Source: Roseiflexaceae bacterium
GTDB lineage: Bacteria > Chloroflexota > Chloroflexia > Chloroflexales > Roseiflexaceae
Assembly (NCBI GenBank): GCA_947462525.1
Contig: CANHPK010000129.1
Coordinates: forward strand, 1 to 5,643
Length of the DNA stretch: 5,643 nt
Reading direction: 5' to 3'
The position numbers and the translations under genes are program-made. Under the pieces are notes generated by a model that saw only the letters and a list, made by a program, of their open reading frames with translations, did not search any database and was not told the DNA's origin. This document shows positions 1 through 5,470 of the stretch, piece by piece (position 1 is the stretch's first letter; every line of letters starts with the position of its first letter).

Positions 1-144
1 AAGCCACTCCCCTACGACTGCTATATGCCCCTTCTCGAAAATGGGGAGCGCATACGACTCCATTTTTTTGAGGTTCTTTTCTATTGCCGCTTCATCTCCA
101 TTTGTACCAGTCATGTAGGGCCCCGAAATCAGAATCATCAGCAT
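1..144 (-). CDS. DUF4406 / nucleoside 2-deoxyribosyltransferase-like protein, N-terminal part (cut by left edge)
   Basis: Reading leftward from an ATG at 144, the frame is open for 48 codons to the window edge. The protein begins MLMILISGPYMTGT and continues with a charged helix (about residues 16-30, EAAIEKNLKKMES) and then ALPIFEKGHIAVVGEWL (32-48). A short hydrophobic strand ending in SGPY/SGPM near the N-terminus, then a helix and a second strand, is typical of DUF4406 and of the nucleoside 2-deoxyribosyltransferase-like fold, whose members bind nucleosides or nucleotides. The start at 144 is favoured by AGGTG on the minus strand (155..151), 6 nt upstream; ATGs at 138 and 114 are alternatives. 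The active-site Glu and the C-terminus lie outside the window, so the reaction and substrate cannot be assigned. It is transcribed divergently from the ADP-ribosylglycohydrolase gene. The coding call is good; the family assignment is from motif memory and is moderate. Confidence 0.72.
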   Translation of the reverse strand, partial: MLMILISGPYMTGTNGDEAAIEKNLKKMESYALPIFEKGHIAVVGEWL

Positions 145-150
145 GTGTGA

Positions 151-155
151 CACCT
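151..155 (-). promoter_or_regulatory. Shine-Dalgarno AGGTG of the minus-strand edge gene
   Basis: The minus strand reads AGGTG followed by 6 nt (TCACAC) and then ATG at 144. AGGTG matches the 3' part of the consensus AAGGAGGTG. It is what selects the ATG at 144 over the in-frame ATGs at 138 and 114. Confidence 0.55.
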
Positions 156-184
156 GTTGTCTCCGCTCTACGTACATCGTCCCT

Positions 185-237
185 CTATCGTATCATACGA
201 AGTTCATCTCTGTTATTGCCTCCGTACGCTATCGTAT
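185..237. repeat. Perfect 6-1-6 palindrome and repeated CTATCGTAT in the divergent intergenic region
   Basis: TCGTATCATACGA at 188-200 is a perfect inverted repeat with a one-base centre. The 9-mer CTATCGTAT occurs at 185-193 and again at 229-237, 44 bp apart, which is about four helical turns. The second copy is itself part of TACG-ctat-CGTA (225-236). The cluster lies between two divergent genes, so a regulator binding site is plausible, but no known motif is recognised. Confidence 0.4.
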
Positions 238-294
238 GCAGTGTTTCCGTTAAAAAATATGGAAAAAATGCGAGCAAATTGGTTAATTACAGTA

Positions 295-323
295 TTGCGT
301 TTTACTGATTTTTGTTGTATTCT
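295..323 (+). promoter_or_regulatory. Possible sigma-70-type promoter for the ADP-ribosylglycohydrolase gene
   Basis: TTGCGT (295-300), a 17-bp spacer, and TATTCT (318-323) sit in an AT-rich stretch just before the gene. The hexamers match the consensus at only 3/6 and 4/6 positions; the spacing and location are the main support. The resulting leader would be short, with the ribosome binding site at 341. Confidence 0.35.
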
Positions 324-340
324 ACGCAAAGAAAACCATA

Positions 341-348
341 TAAGGAGG
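341..348 (+). promoter_or_regulatory. Strong Shine-Dalgarno TAAGGAGG
   Basis: TAAGGAGG ends 6 nt before the ATG at 355 and is nearly the full anti-16S complement. It fixes the start at 355 even though the frame stays open upstream to 157, and it suggests efficient translation. Confidence 0.85.
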
Positions 349-354
349 AACACT

Positions 355-1320
355 ATGCAAAATCTTCAGCATGCAACTACTGCAATTTCACGTGCACAAG
401 GGTGCTTACTCGGGCAGTTCGCTGGTGACTCATTAGGTGGGTTGGTCGAATTTCAACGGCCAGAGTCCATCCGCCAGCGGTACCCTGATGGTGTGACGGA
501 ACTCGCAGATGGCGGTACATGGGAGAACGTCGCCGGGCAACTCACCGACGACAGCGAAATGGCACTCATGTTGGCACGGTGCCTCATTACAAAGGGAACA
601 TATGCTCCTGATGCGGCTTACGCAGCATATGTCCAATGGAAGGATTCGCGCCCGTTCGACATGGGATTTGCCACCAGTGCAGCACTTTCGGGGCGGCCCA
701 ATCCCGATACACAAGCCAACGGTGCATTGATGCGCATCAGCCCGTTGGGTATCTTTGGTGCACAATATCCCGCCGAGACCGTCGCGCAATGGGCTGATGC
801 AGATGCGGCCCTCACCCACCCCCACGCAGTCCCACGGGCTGCAAGTGCGCTGTTTGCAATGGCCATCGCGCATGTCATCAAGACCGGGTGTACGGCGCAG
901 GAACTGTACGATCTGATTGTACTGTGGGCACAGCAGCGCAACGCACCAGAAACACTGTTGACCGTCATTAGCGCAGCAGCAACGCAACGTCCAACGACGT
1001 ACACCCACCAGCAGGGCTGGGTGTTGATCGCTTTTCAAAATGCGCTGTGGCAACTGTTGCACGCGGATTCGTTCCGAAACGGCGTCCAAGACACGGTCAT
1101 GCAGGGCGGTGATACCGACACCAACGCAGCAATTTGTGGCGCGCTCCTCGGAGCGGTGTATGGCCGTGAAGCAGTCCCACAAACGTGGGTCGATGCGTTG
1201 CTTGAGTGCCGTCCGAGCCCCGACAACCCGCGGACCATTCATCCGCGTCCAGAGATTTTTTGGCCCGTAGATGTGCTCACCCTGGCGACAAACCTGCTCG
1301 AACATCCACCGCTCCCATAA
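355..1320 (+). CDS. ADP-ribosylglycohydrolase family protein (DraG/ARH-like)
   Basis: The gene encodes 321 residues, the usual length for the ADP-ribosylglycohydrolase family (PF03747). These enzymes remove ADP-ribose from proteins or small molecules using a binuclear Mg/Mn centre. Visible motifs in order are: N-terminal helix GCLLGQFAGDSLG (16-28); the first metal motif TDDS (64-67); NGALMRISPLGIF (122-134); the helix THPHAVPRAASALF (154-167); and the second metal motif GGDTDTNA (251-258), with D253 and D255. All expected metal ligands appear intact, so the enzyme is probably active. There is no signal peptide, so it should be cytosolic. The start at 355 is chosen for the strong TAAGGAGG and the family-like N-terminus; the upstream open frame has neither. 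No ADP-ribosyltransferase (DraT type) gene is visible nearby, so the substrate is unknown. The divergent neighbour is a nucleoside-binding-fold protein, which may be coincidence. Confidence 0.93.
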   Translation: MQNLQHATTAISRAQGCLLGQFAGDSLGGLVEFQRPESIRQRYPDGVTELADGGTWENVAGQLTDDSEMALMLARCLITKGTYAPDAAYAAYVQWKDSRPFDMGFATSAALSGRPNPDTQANGALMRISPLGIFGAQYPAETVAQWADADAALTHPHAVPRAASALFAMAIAHVIKTGCTAQELYDLIVLWAQQRNAPETLLTVISAAATQRPTTYTHQQGWVLIAFQNALWQLLHADSFRNGVQDTVMQGGDTDTNAAICGALLGAVYGREAVPQTWVDALLECRPSPDNPRTIHPRPEIFWPVDVLTLATNLLEHPPLP

Positions 1321-1341
1321 CGGGTGGTTGTTGCGCACTAC

Positions 1342-1362
1342 CATACATTCTTGTTGTATGAT
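1342..1362 (+). promoter_or_regulatory. Inverted repeat CATACA-N7-TGTATG overlapping a -10-like TATGAT
   Basis: CATACA (1342-1347) and TGTATG (1355-1360) form a 6-bp inverted repeat with a 7-nt centre. It overlaps TATGAT (1357-1362), a 5/6 match to the -10 consensus. No good -35 lies 16-18 bp upstream (TTGCGC at 1331-1336 is 20 bp away), so this could be an activator-dependent promoter or an operator. The placement 30-50 bp before the lipoprotein start supports a promoter role, weakly. Confidence 0.3.
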
Positions 1363-1391
1363 TATGGTGTACATACGACACGGAGTAGTAA

Positions 1392-1895
1392 ATGCAAACC
1401 AAACACATCCTCATATCGAGCGTACTCGCGGTGACCCTCGCTGCCTGTGGACAGAGCGACGAACAACGCATCCAAACACAAGTCGCGACGGCGCTCGTGG
1501 CTACACAGGTTGCCCAAGATGCCATCAACACCGCTGTGGCGGCAACCATGAGCACACAACCAACCGGTACCGCTGTTGCAACGGTGCCACCAACGGCAGT
1601 ACCGGTCCAACCTGCCCCTGCGAAGCCGCAACCGACTGCTGCACCAGCACAACCGACTGCAATCCCACCGACCGCAACAGCACCAGCAGTTACCGAAACC
1701 ACCGTCGCTGCGACTGCGACACAAGATCTTGCAGTGGCTTCTGCGACAGCGCAGTTCACTGCAGTGCCAGGAACTGCAACGCATGCAGCTGCGAGTGCAA
1801 CCGCTGCAGCCACCACGGTCCCGGCGACCGCTACGACCGCGGCGACCAGCATCCCCGCAACAGCGACGGTAGCCGCTCCGACGGCAACCCCATAA
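1392..1895 (+). CDS. Ala/Thr/Pro-rich low-complexity lipoprotein
   Basis: The 167-residue product begins with a lipoprotein signal peptide: basic MQTKH, hydrophobic ILISSVLAVT, then lipobox LAAC with Cys at residue 19. The mature part has a short region with charged residues (SDEQRIQTQVATALVA, 22-37) that could be helical, then about 120 residues almost entirely of Ala, Thr, Pro and Val with QPTA, PPTA and TATA-type units. An 11-bp DNA repeat, CAACCGACTGC (1629-1639 and 1650-1660, 21 bp apart), encodes part of a repeated QPTA. Such tails usually act as extended, possibly glycosylated cell-surface stalks, but here no globular domain follows, so no function can be assigned. GGAG at 1382-1385 lies 6 nt before the ATG. 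The next gene starts 19 bp after the stop, so the two are probably co-transcribed. The repetitive codons create long open frames on other strands that I treat as shadows. Confidence 0.82.
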   Translation: MQTKHILISSVLAVTLAACGQSDEQRIQTQVATALVATQVAQDAINTAVAATMSTQPTGTAVATVPPTAVPVQPAPAKPQPTAAPAQPTAIPPTATAPAVTETTVAATATQDLAVASATAQFTAVPGTATHAAASATAAATTVPATATTAATSIPATATVAAPTATP

Positions 1896-1905
1896 TCGGA
1901 GAGTC

Positions 1906-1909
1906 GAGG
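1906..1909 (+). promoter_or_regulatory. Shine-Dalgarno GAGG selecting a GTG start
   Basis: GAGG ends 5 nt before GTG at 1915. The GTG is in frame with the whole ABA4-like domain. The next in-frame ATG (1951) would remove the first dozen residues, including the conserved NLLVMPFW segment, so the GTG is the better start. Confidence 0.55.
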
Positions 1910-1914
1910 CACTT

Positions 1915-2337
1915 GTGGCACTGTTGTTTCAAGCAAGTAATCTTTTGGTGATGCCGTTTTGGGTACTGATGATCTTTGCCCCACGTTGGGGGGCTACGCG
2001 CCGCATCATTACGTCGCCTGCCATCATCGTGCCCATTGCGCTCCTGTATAGTGTGTTGGTAGTGCCCAATCTGCTGAGCATTTTGCCGCAACTCGCCAAT
2101 CCCACCTTGCCCATCATACAAACGCTGTTGTCGAGCGATGCCGGGGCGACGACGGCATGGATCCACTTTTTGGCATTTGATTTGTGGGCCGGTCGCTGGG
2201 TGTACCTCGATGCCCAAGAACGTGGCATCCCCGTATGGCTCGTGTCCATTTGTCTCGGCGGTGTATTCATGGCTGGACCATTTGGATTACTCGTCTATTT
2301 GGGGATCCGTTGGGGGATGCAGCGAAGACAGCGGTAG
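1915..2337 (+). CDS. ABA4-like (DUF4281) integral membrane protein
   Basis: The 140-residue protein is hydrophobic, with likely membrane segments near 6-22, 35-52 and 107-130 and perhaps one near 60-75. Motifs typical of the ABA4-like family (PF14108) are visible: NLLVMPFWVLMIFAPRW (9-25), LLYSVLVVP (43-51), the central AWIHFLAFDLWAGRWVY (81-97) followed by DAQERGIP (99-106), and GPFGLLVYL (121-129). In plants ABA4 is needed for neoxanthin formation; bacterial members are common in cyanobacteria and some other phyla and mostly have no known role. The histidine and acidic residues in the central HFLAFD motif are retained. The GTG start is preceded by GAGG. It lies 19 bp after the lipoprotein gene in the same direction and is followed by a strong hairpin, so it is probably the last gene of a two-gene unit. 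A carotenoid role here is not supported by any neighbour. Confidence 0.88.
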   Translation: MALLFQASNLLVMPFWVLMIFAPRWGATRRIITSPAIIVPIALLYSVLVVPNLLSILPQLANPTLPIIQTLLSSDAGATTAWIHFLAFDLWAGRWVYLDAQERGIPVWLVSICLGGVFMAGPFGLLVYLGIRWGMQRRQR

Positions 2338-2359
2338 CATCTGTCCTACGAAACACGAG

Positions 2360-2398
2360 CAAACCCTGCCACAGACGCGGACGTCATGGCAGGGTTTG
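2360..2398. terminator. Bidirectional hairpin terminator between convergent genes
   Basis: CAAACCCTGCCA (2360-2371) pairs perfectly over 12 bp with TGGCAGGGTTTG (2387-2398). The 15-nt centre holds an inner 4-bp stem, GACG/CGTC (2374-2377 and 2382-2385), closed by CGGA. The stop of the ABA4-like gene is 22 bp to the left, and the stop of the minus-strand gene at 2441 is about 40 bp to the right. The T-tract is poor on both strands (TTTGTTG on plus, TTTGCTCGTG on minus), so it may act as a barrier or RNA 3'-end stabiliser as much as an intrinsic terminator. Confidence 0.72.
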
Positions 2399-2440
2399 TT
2401 GCGACACGATGCCGTATCGATGTGCGAGACCTTTACGGCC

Positions 2441-3775
2441 TCACGAAGCGCCAAACACCAAGAGTGTTGCTGTTTCGGCTGGCAGCGTTAATTGGTCAGC
2501 CAGGTTGTATTGCCCCACTGCACCAAAGCGCGTATCTACCCCAAAGCGCCACACTTGTGCCTGCGTGTGGTCACTATTGGCCATTGAGAACGGCACCGTA
2601 ACCTCGCGTGCCTGTGTGTTGACGACCACCACCGTCAACGCCCCATCATCACGTCGTGCAGCCACCATATGCAACCCGGTAGCGCCATGATCTGCATGAA
2701 TACGCGTCTGACCGAACAAGCGGAACATCCGATATACCTCCGCAATCGGGAGTGGACCGCTGCTGTACGACACTGGGCCGAACAATCCTATGCCCTGTCC
2801 CGAAATTGCCCCGAGACAGAACTGATGCACCATCACCACATCAGCAGCGATCAGCCGCGAGAGCACGGCTGCCCACCAAAGTGCGTTGCGCCACGAATTC
2901 GTACCTGTTTCTTCATCGACACGCCCGCTCCAATCGGAGTTTGCCTCGGTGACTGCAATGGGGAGTTCTTTCCCGAGGACTGAGCGCATAACCGAACGCA
3001 CATAGGCAAGCGACGCAGTCCAGCGCTCGGGCTCGTCAGCGAGTTGTCGCTTCGAAACGCTACTTTGCCCGAAGGGATAGCGATGCAACGACACAATCTC
3101 GACATCTGGGACACGTTCGAGAAATCCTCGCAACCAATAGGCGCCCGTTGCATCGCGTGGGTAGCCATCATCAGGGCCGAACTGGCTGAGTTCAGGTCCA
3201 AGGACGACGATGGTTGGATCGACCGCACGCATCGCTTCACGGTACGCCACAAAATCACGGGCATAATCTGATATTGCGTATGCTTTTGCACCGCGTTTTT
3301 TGACAAACAAATCAGGTTCGTTCCCAATAGCCCAGTAACGGACGCCCGCTTTTTGGGTCACGTTGACGTAGCGCACCATGTCCGCCGCTTTTTCTGGTGT
3401 ACCGCCAAACAAGCGCACATGGATGGTTGGTTCACATCCCGCAGCACGGCACATGGCGAGATATTCGTCAATCATGAGTTCAGTCGGATCGTTTTCGTCA
3501 CCCCAGTTCCCACCAGGCCAGCGGATCATGCTGATCCCCAACTCAGGCAACAGTGCCCGTTGGTCGAATCCAATCGTCTGCCATGGCCCCGTGTTTGAAC
3601 CGTATACCCGCGGTGAAATAGGCCCATAAACAAAATCCGCGTCTATGAATAGTCCTGTTTGCGGACCCGGTGTCGGGCCTTCCGTCCGCTGTGCTGCTGG
3701 TGCACCCACCCCGAACCCTGCACATGCGACCAACGGCAATGCAGCGGTCATTGACAACAACGCTCGTCGTTTCAT
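2441..3775 (-). CDS. Secreted glycoside hydrolase lipoprotein (clan GH-A type, GH39/GH51-like)
   Basis: The 444-residue protein starts with a lipoprotein signal (MKRRALLSMTAALPLVAC, lipobox LVAC, Cys18), so it should be anchored at the cell surface; the twin Arg at 3-4 raises a Tat route, without the full motif. A Pro/Gly linker (about 25-40) leads to a TIM-barrel-like domain. Motifs: ISPRVYGSNTGPW (53-65), MIRWPGGNWGDEND (83-96), YWAIGNEPDLF (147-157) with the clan GH-A Asn-Glu pair N152-E153 (predicted acid/base), and IAVTEANSDW (273-282) with E277 (predicted nucleophile). The C-terminal 75 or so residues (MVAARRDDGALTVVVVNT to LLVFG) look like the beta-sandwich that follows the barrel in GH39 and GH51 enzymes. 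The substrate is unknown; an arabinose-, xylose- or glucan-type plant or exopolysaccharide is only a guess. The gene stands alone, convergent with the ABA4-like gene and divergent from the serine hydrolase. The Shine-Dalgarno is weak (GAGA). Confidence 0.85.
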   Translation of the reverse strand: MKRRALLSMTAALPLVACAGFGVGAPAAQRTEGPTPGPQTGLFIDADFVYGPISPRVYGSNTGPWQTIGFDQRALLPELGISMIRWPGGNWGDENDPTELMIDEYLAMCRAAGCEPTIHVRLFGGTPEKAADMVRYVNVTQKAGVRYWAIGNEPDLFVKKRGAKAYAISDYARDFVAYREAMRAVDPTIVVLGPELSQFGPDDGYPRDATGAYWLRGFLERVPDVEIVSLHRYPFGQSSVSKRQLADEPERWTASLAYVRSVMRSVLGKELPIAVTEANSDWSGRVDEETGTNSWRNALWWAAVLSRLIAADVVMVHQFCLGAISGQGIGLFGPVSYSSGPLPIAEVYRMFRLFGQTRIHADHGATGLHMVAARRDDGALTVVVVNTQAREVTVPFSMANSDHTQAQVWRFGVDTRFGAVGQYNLADQLTLPAETATLLVFGAS

Positions 3776-3781
3776 CGTTTT

Positions 3782-3795
3782 CTCACTATAGAGAG
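3782..3795. repeat. Near-perfect palindrome CTCACTATAGAGAG at the minus-strand transcription start region
   Basis: CTC-a-CTATAG-a-GAG is symmetric except for one mismatched pair (3785/3792). It lies 8-21 bp downstream of the predicted -10 of the glycoside hydrolase promoter and just before its start codon, a usual place for a repressor site. The matching regulator is not in the window. Confidence 0.35.
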
Positions 3796-3802
3796 TGGGT
3801 TT

Positions 3803-3831
3803 ATTCTAGCGATTTCTTGCATATCGTACAA
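3803..3831 (-). promoter_or_regulatory. Predicted promoter of the glycoside hydrolase gene
   Basis: On the minus strand TTGTAC (3831..3826), a 17-bp spacer and TAGAAT (3808..3803) form a sigma-70-like promoter: -35 3/6, -10 5/6, ideal spacing. The start codon follows at 3775. The -35 overlaps the plus-strand -10-like TACAAT. Confidence 0.5.
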
Positions 3832-3832
3832 T
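3804..3832 (+). promoter_or_regulatory. Possible promoter of the serine hydrolase-acetyltransferase pair
   Basis: TACAAT (3827-3832) is a 5/6 match to the -10 consensus and lies 25 bp before the ATG at 3858. The hexamer 17 bp upstream, TTCTAG (3804-3809), is a poor -35. The site overlaps the opposing promoter almost completely. Confidence 0.4.
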
Positions 3833-3857
3833 AGACCAAACCGCGTACGAGGCAAAC

Positions 3858-4907
3858 ATGACACTCGCTTCCACTATTTCGCTGCTCCAATCCACAAGCC
3901 TCCTTCCCGGGGTAGTGGTGGCATACCAATACGGATATCACGACCCCATTGTGCAGGCATTTGGGGTCGATGGTGCGGGAACAGCGTTGTCAACAGACAG
4001 CGTATTCCCAGTTGCATCGGTCACCAAACTCGCGGTCGCCCTGGCACTGTTGCATCAGGTTGATCGTGGCATTCTGTCCCTCGATATGCCGATTGGTACG
4101 ATAGTGCCGGGGCTTCATGTGGACGCACAGACACGTACCATCCGACAACTGTTGTCGCACACCAGTGGGTACGGGATGGATGTGACCAACAAAGAAGGAA
4201 GACACGCAATCGGGTTAACCTGGGAGCTCTTGCGCGCAGACTGCCTCGTCGAGGCCCCTCAGACCGAACCGAACCGGCATGTCCAATACAGCAATCTGGC
4301 ATACATTATCCTGGGCGCTATCCTCGAGCGCGTGACGGGATTGCGCTGTGCAGATGCGTTAACCCAGACCGTGTTCCGGCCACTGGGTATCCGCGGCTGG
4401 CTCGGGTACAACCCAGATGTTGCACACGCCATCATCGGTGATATACGCGGCGTGCATCGCGGCTCCGAACTCGAAACGTTCAACTCACCCTTTTGGCGTT
4501 CACTCGCATTGCCGTCGGGCGGGTTATGCACAGATGCACACGGTGCGATGACGTTGGTGCAGGCATTTTTGCCATCGGGGTCATTTCTCTCCGACGAACT
4601 CATCAGCGCGGCAACCACGGACCAGACACACGGCTTGGCCGGTGGATTTATGAAGCCCCTCTGGTGGGAACACGGCTCCTGGGGACTCGGTCCAGAGCTA
4701 CGCGGCAACAAAACGCCGCATTGGGTGGATGCATCGTACCCGCCACATTCGTTCGGTCACAGTGGTGCTTCTGGCATGATTGCCTGGGCTGATCCGGACA
4801 ATCGCTTATCACTCGCCATCCTTGGAGCACGCGCAGCAGATGGTGGTTGGCTCTTGCGTCACGGTCCTGCATTGACCAAAGCGATACGTGAAGAAGTCGG
4901 CATATGA
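3858..4907 (+). CDS. Serine hydrolase of the beta-lactamase / class C (AmpC-EstB) fold
   Basis: The 349-residue protein has the penicillin-recognising motifs of PF00144. SVTK at 54-57 is the SxxK motif with nucleophile S54 and K57. LLSHTSG is at 98-104, a family signature. YSN at 144-146 is the YxN motif with general base Y144. HSG at 301-303 stands where KTG is found in true beta-lactamases, as in many esterases and peptidases of the family. Known members include class C beta-lactamases, D-aminopeptidases, EstB-type esterases and many uncharacterised hydrolases. No signal peptide is seen (MTLASTISLLQSTS is not basic), so a cytosolic esterase or peptidase is more likely than a periplasmic beta-lactamase; the substrate is open. 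GAGG at 3849-3852 lies 5 nt before the ATG. Its stop codon overlaps the acetyltransferase start by 4 bp (ATGA), which suggests translational coupling and a shared role. Confidence 0.9.
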   Translation: MTLASTISLLQSTSLLPGVVVAYQYGYHDPIVQAFGVDGAGTALSTDSVFPVASVTKLAVALALLHQVDRGILSLDMPIGTIVPGLHVDAQTRTIRQLLSHTSGYGMDVTNKEGRHAIGLTWELLRADCLVEAPQTEPNRHVQYSNLAYIILGAILERVTGLRCADALTQTVFRPLGIRGWLGYNPDVAHAIIGDIRGVHRGSELETFNSPFWRSLALPSGGLCTDAHGAMTLVQAFLPSGSFLSDELISAATTDQTHGLAGGFMKPLWWEHGSWGLGPELRGNKTPHWVDASYPPHSFGHSGASGMIAWADPDNRLSLAILGARAADGGWLLRHGPALTKAIREEVGI

Positions 4908-5470
4908 CCGTGGAATACCGCCAAGTTTTTTTTGGTGATGAACCACTCACTGTCGATGCAGCTGCCCAGATACTGGTTGTTGCGTTCCACGATCGTTCAC
5001 TAGCATGGCCTACCGTATCCGCTGCATACGGCACCATGAACGAATTTGCACAGGATCAGCACATTGCCTTTGGTGCTTTCGCTGACTCCTCATTAGTTGG
5101 CTGGATAGGGGCGACACCGAGCTACAACGGGAATGTATGGGAGATACAGCTCCTTGGAGTCACTCCTGAGTGGCAGCGCAACGGGATTGCAACGGCTCTT
5201 GTCCGCATACTTATCTCCGCACTGGTTCACGTTGGATGTCACACAGTATGTGTGTGGTGTGATGATGAATCTAGAAGTACATCCATTGGTGGCGACAACC
5301 TCTTCCCTTATCCCCTCGACGCACTCGCAAAACTCGAGTCGGGTCCGCGGCACGCAGGTGGCTTCTACGAGCACGTCGGGTTTGTTCGCTGCGGCATCCT
5401 GCCCGATGCCAATGGGCCTGGTAAACCAGATATTTTGTATGCAATGCACGTGCTATTCGCAACTCCTTGA
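4904..5470 (+). CDS. GNAT acetyltransferase resembling aminoglycoside 6'-N-acetyltransferase AAC(6')-Ii
   Basis: The 188-residue product fits a single-domain GNAT enzyme using acetyl-CoA. In order: strands with IAFGAFADSSLVGWIGATP (54-72); VWEIQLLGVTPEWQRNGIATALV (78-100), whose QRNGIA is the pyrophosphate-binding Q/RxxGxA motif; VCVWCDDE (115-122); HAGGFYEHVGFVRCGILPDANGPGKPDI (150-177). The run DDE...TS...DNL, then H..(E/G)FYE..GF..(V)GilPDANG.GKPDI, follows the C-terminal half of AAC(6')-Ii closely as I recall that protein (also about 180 residues), so an amine substrate of aminoglycoside type is possible. This is motif similarity only: housekeeping GNATs share part of it, and resistance activity is not shown. 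The gene starts inside the stop of the hydrolase gene, with only a weak GAAGAAG upstream, so translation probably relies on coupling. Its stop codon overlaps the -35 of the next promoter. Confidence 0.85.
   Translation: MTVEYRQVFFGDEPLTVDAAAQILVVAFHDRSLAWPTVSAAYGTMNEFAQDQHIAFGAFADSSLVGWIGATPSYNGNVWEIQLLGVTPEWQRNGIATALVRILISALVHVGCHTVCVWCDDESRSTSIGGDNLFPYPLDALAKLESGPRHAGGFYEHVGFVRCGILPDANGPGKPDILYAMHVLFATP

Noticed and set aside
157..354. In-frame upstream extension of the ADP-ribosylglycohydrolase (TTG start at 157, 66 extra residues)
   Set aside because: The extension has no family similarity, lies across intergenic-looking AT-rich sequence with the palindrome and promoter, and a near-consensus Shine-Dalgarno sits right before the ATG at 355.
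1306..1327. Hairpin CCACC / GGTGG around the stop of the ADP-ribosylglycohydrolase gene
   Set aside because: Only 5 bp with a 12-nt loop and no following T-run; too weak to call a terminator.
433..1374. 313-codon open frame on the minus strand opposite the ADP-ribosylglycohydrolase gene
   Set aside because: Cys/His/Arg-rich, composition typical of a shadow; the opposite strand encodes a clear family with intact motifs.
1629..1660. Short direct repeats that might look like a CRISPR or VNTR array
   Set aside because: Only two 11-bp copies, in frame within a coding low-complexity tail; no regular repeat-spacer pattern.
1271..1951. 226-codon plus-strand open frame rich in Cys, Thr and Arg
   Set aside because: A frame-shifted reading of the lipoprotein repeats that also runs through two gene borders; no start signal or domain.
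1277..1984. 235-codon Ala/Val/Gly-rich open frame on the minus strand over the lipoprotein gene
   Set aside because: It is the antisense reading of Ala/Thr/Pro repeats, which lack stop-forming codons. The plus strand has a signal peptide, lipobox and Shine-Dalgarno.
2184..2690. Plus-strand open frame crossing the terminator hairpin into the glycoside hydrolase region
   Set aside because: It runs out of frame through the end of the ABA4-like gene, the hairpin and antisense to the hydrolase; no recognisable protein.
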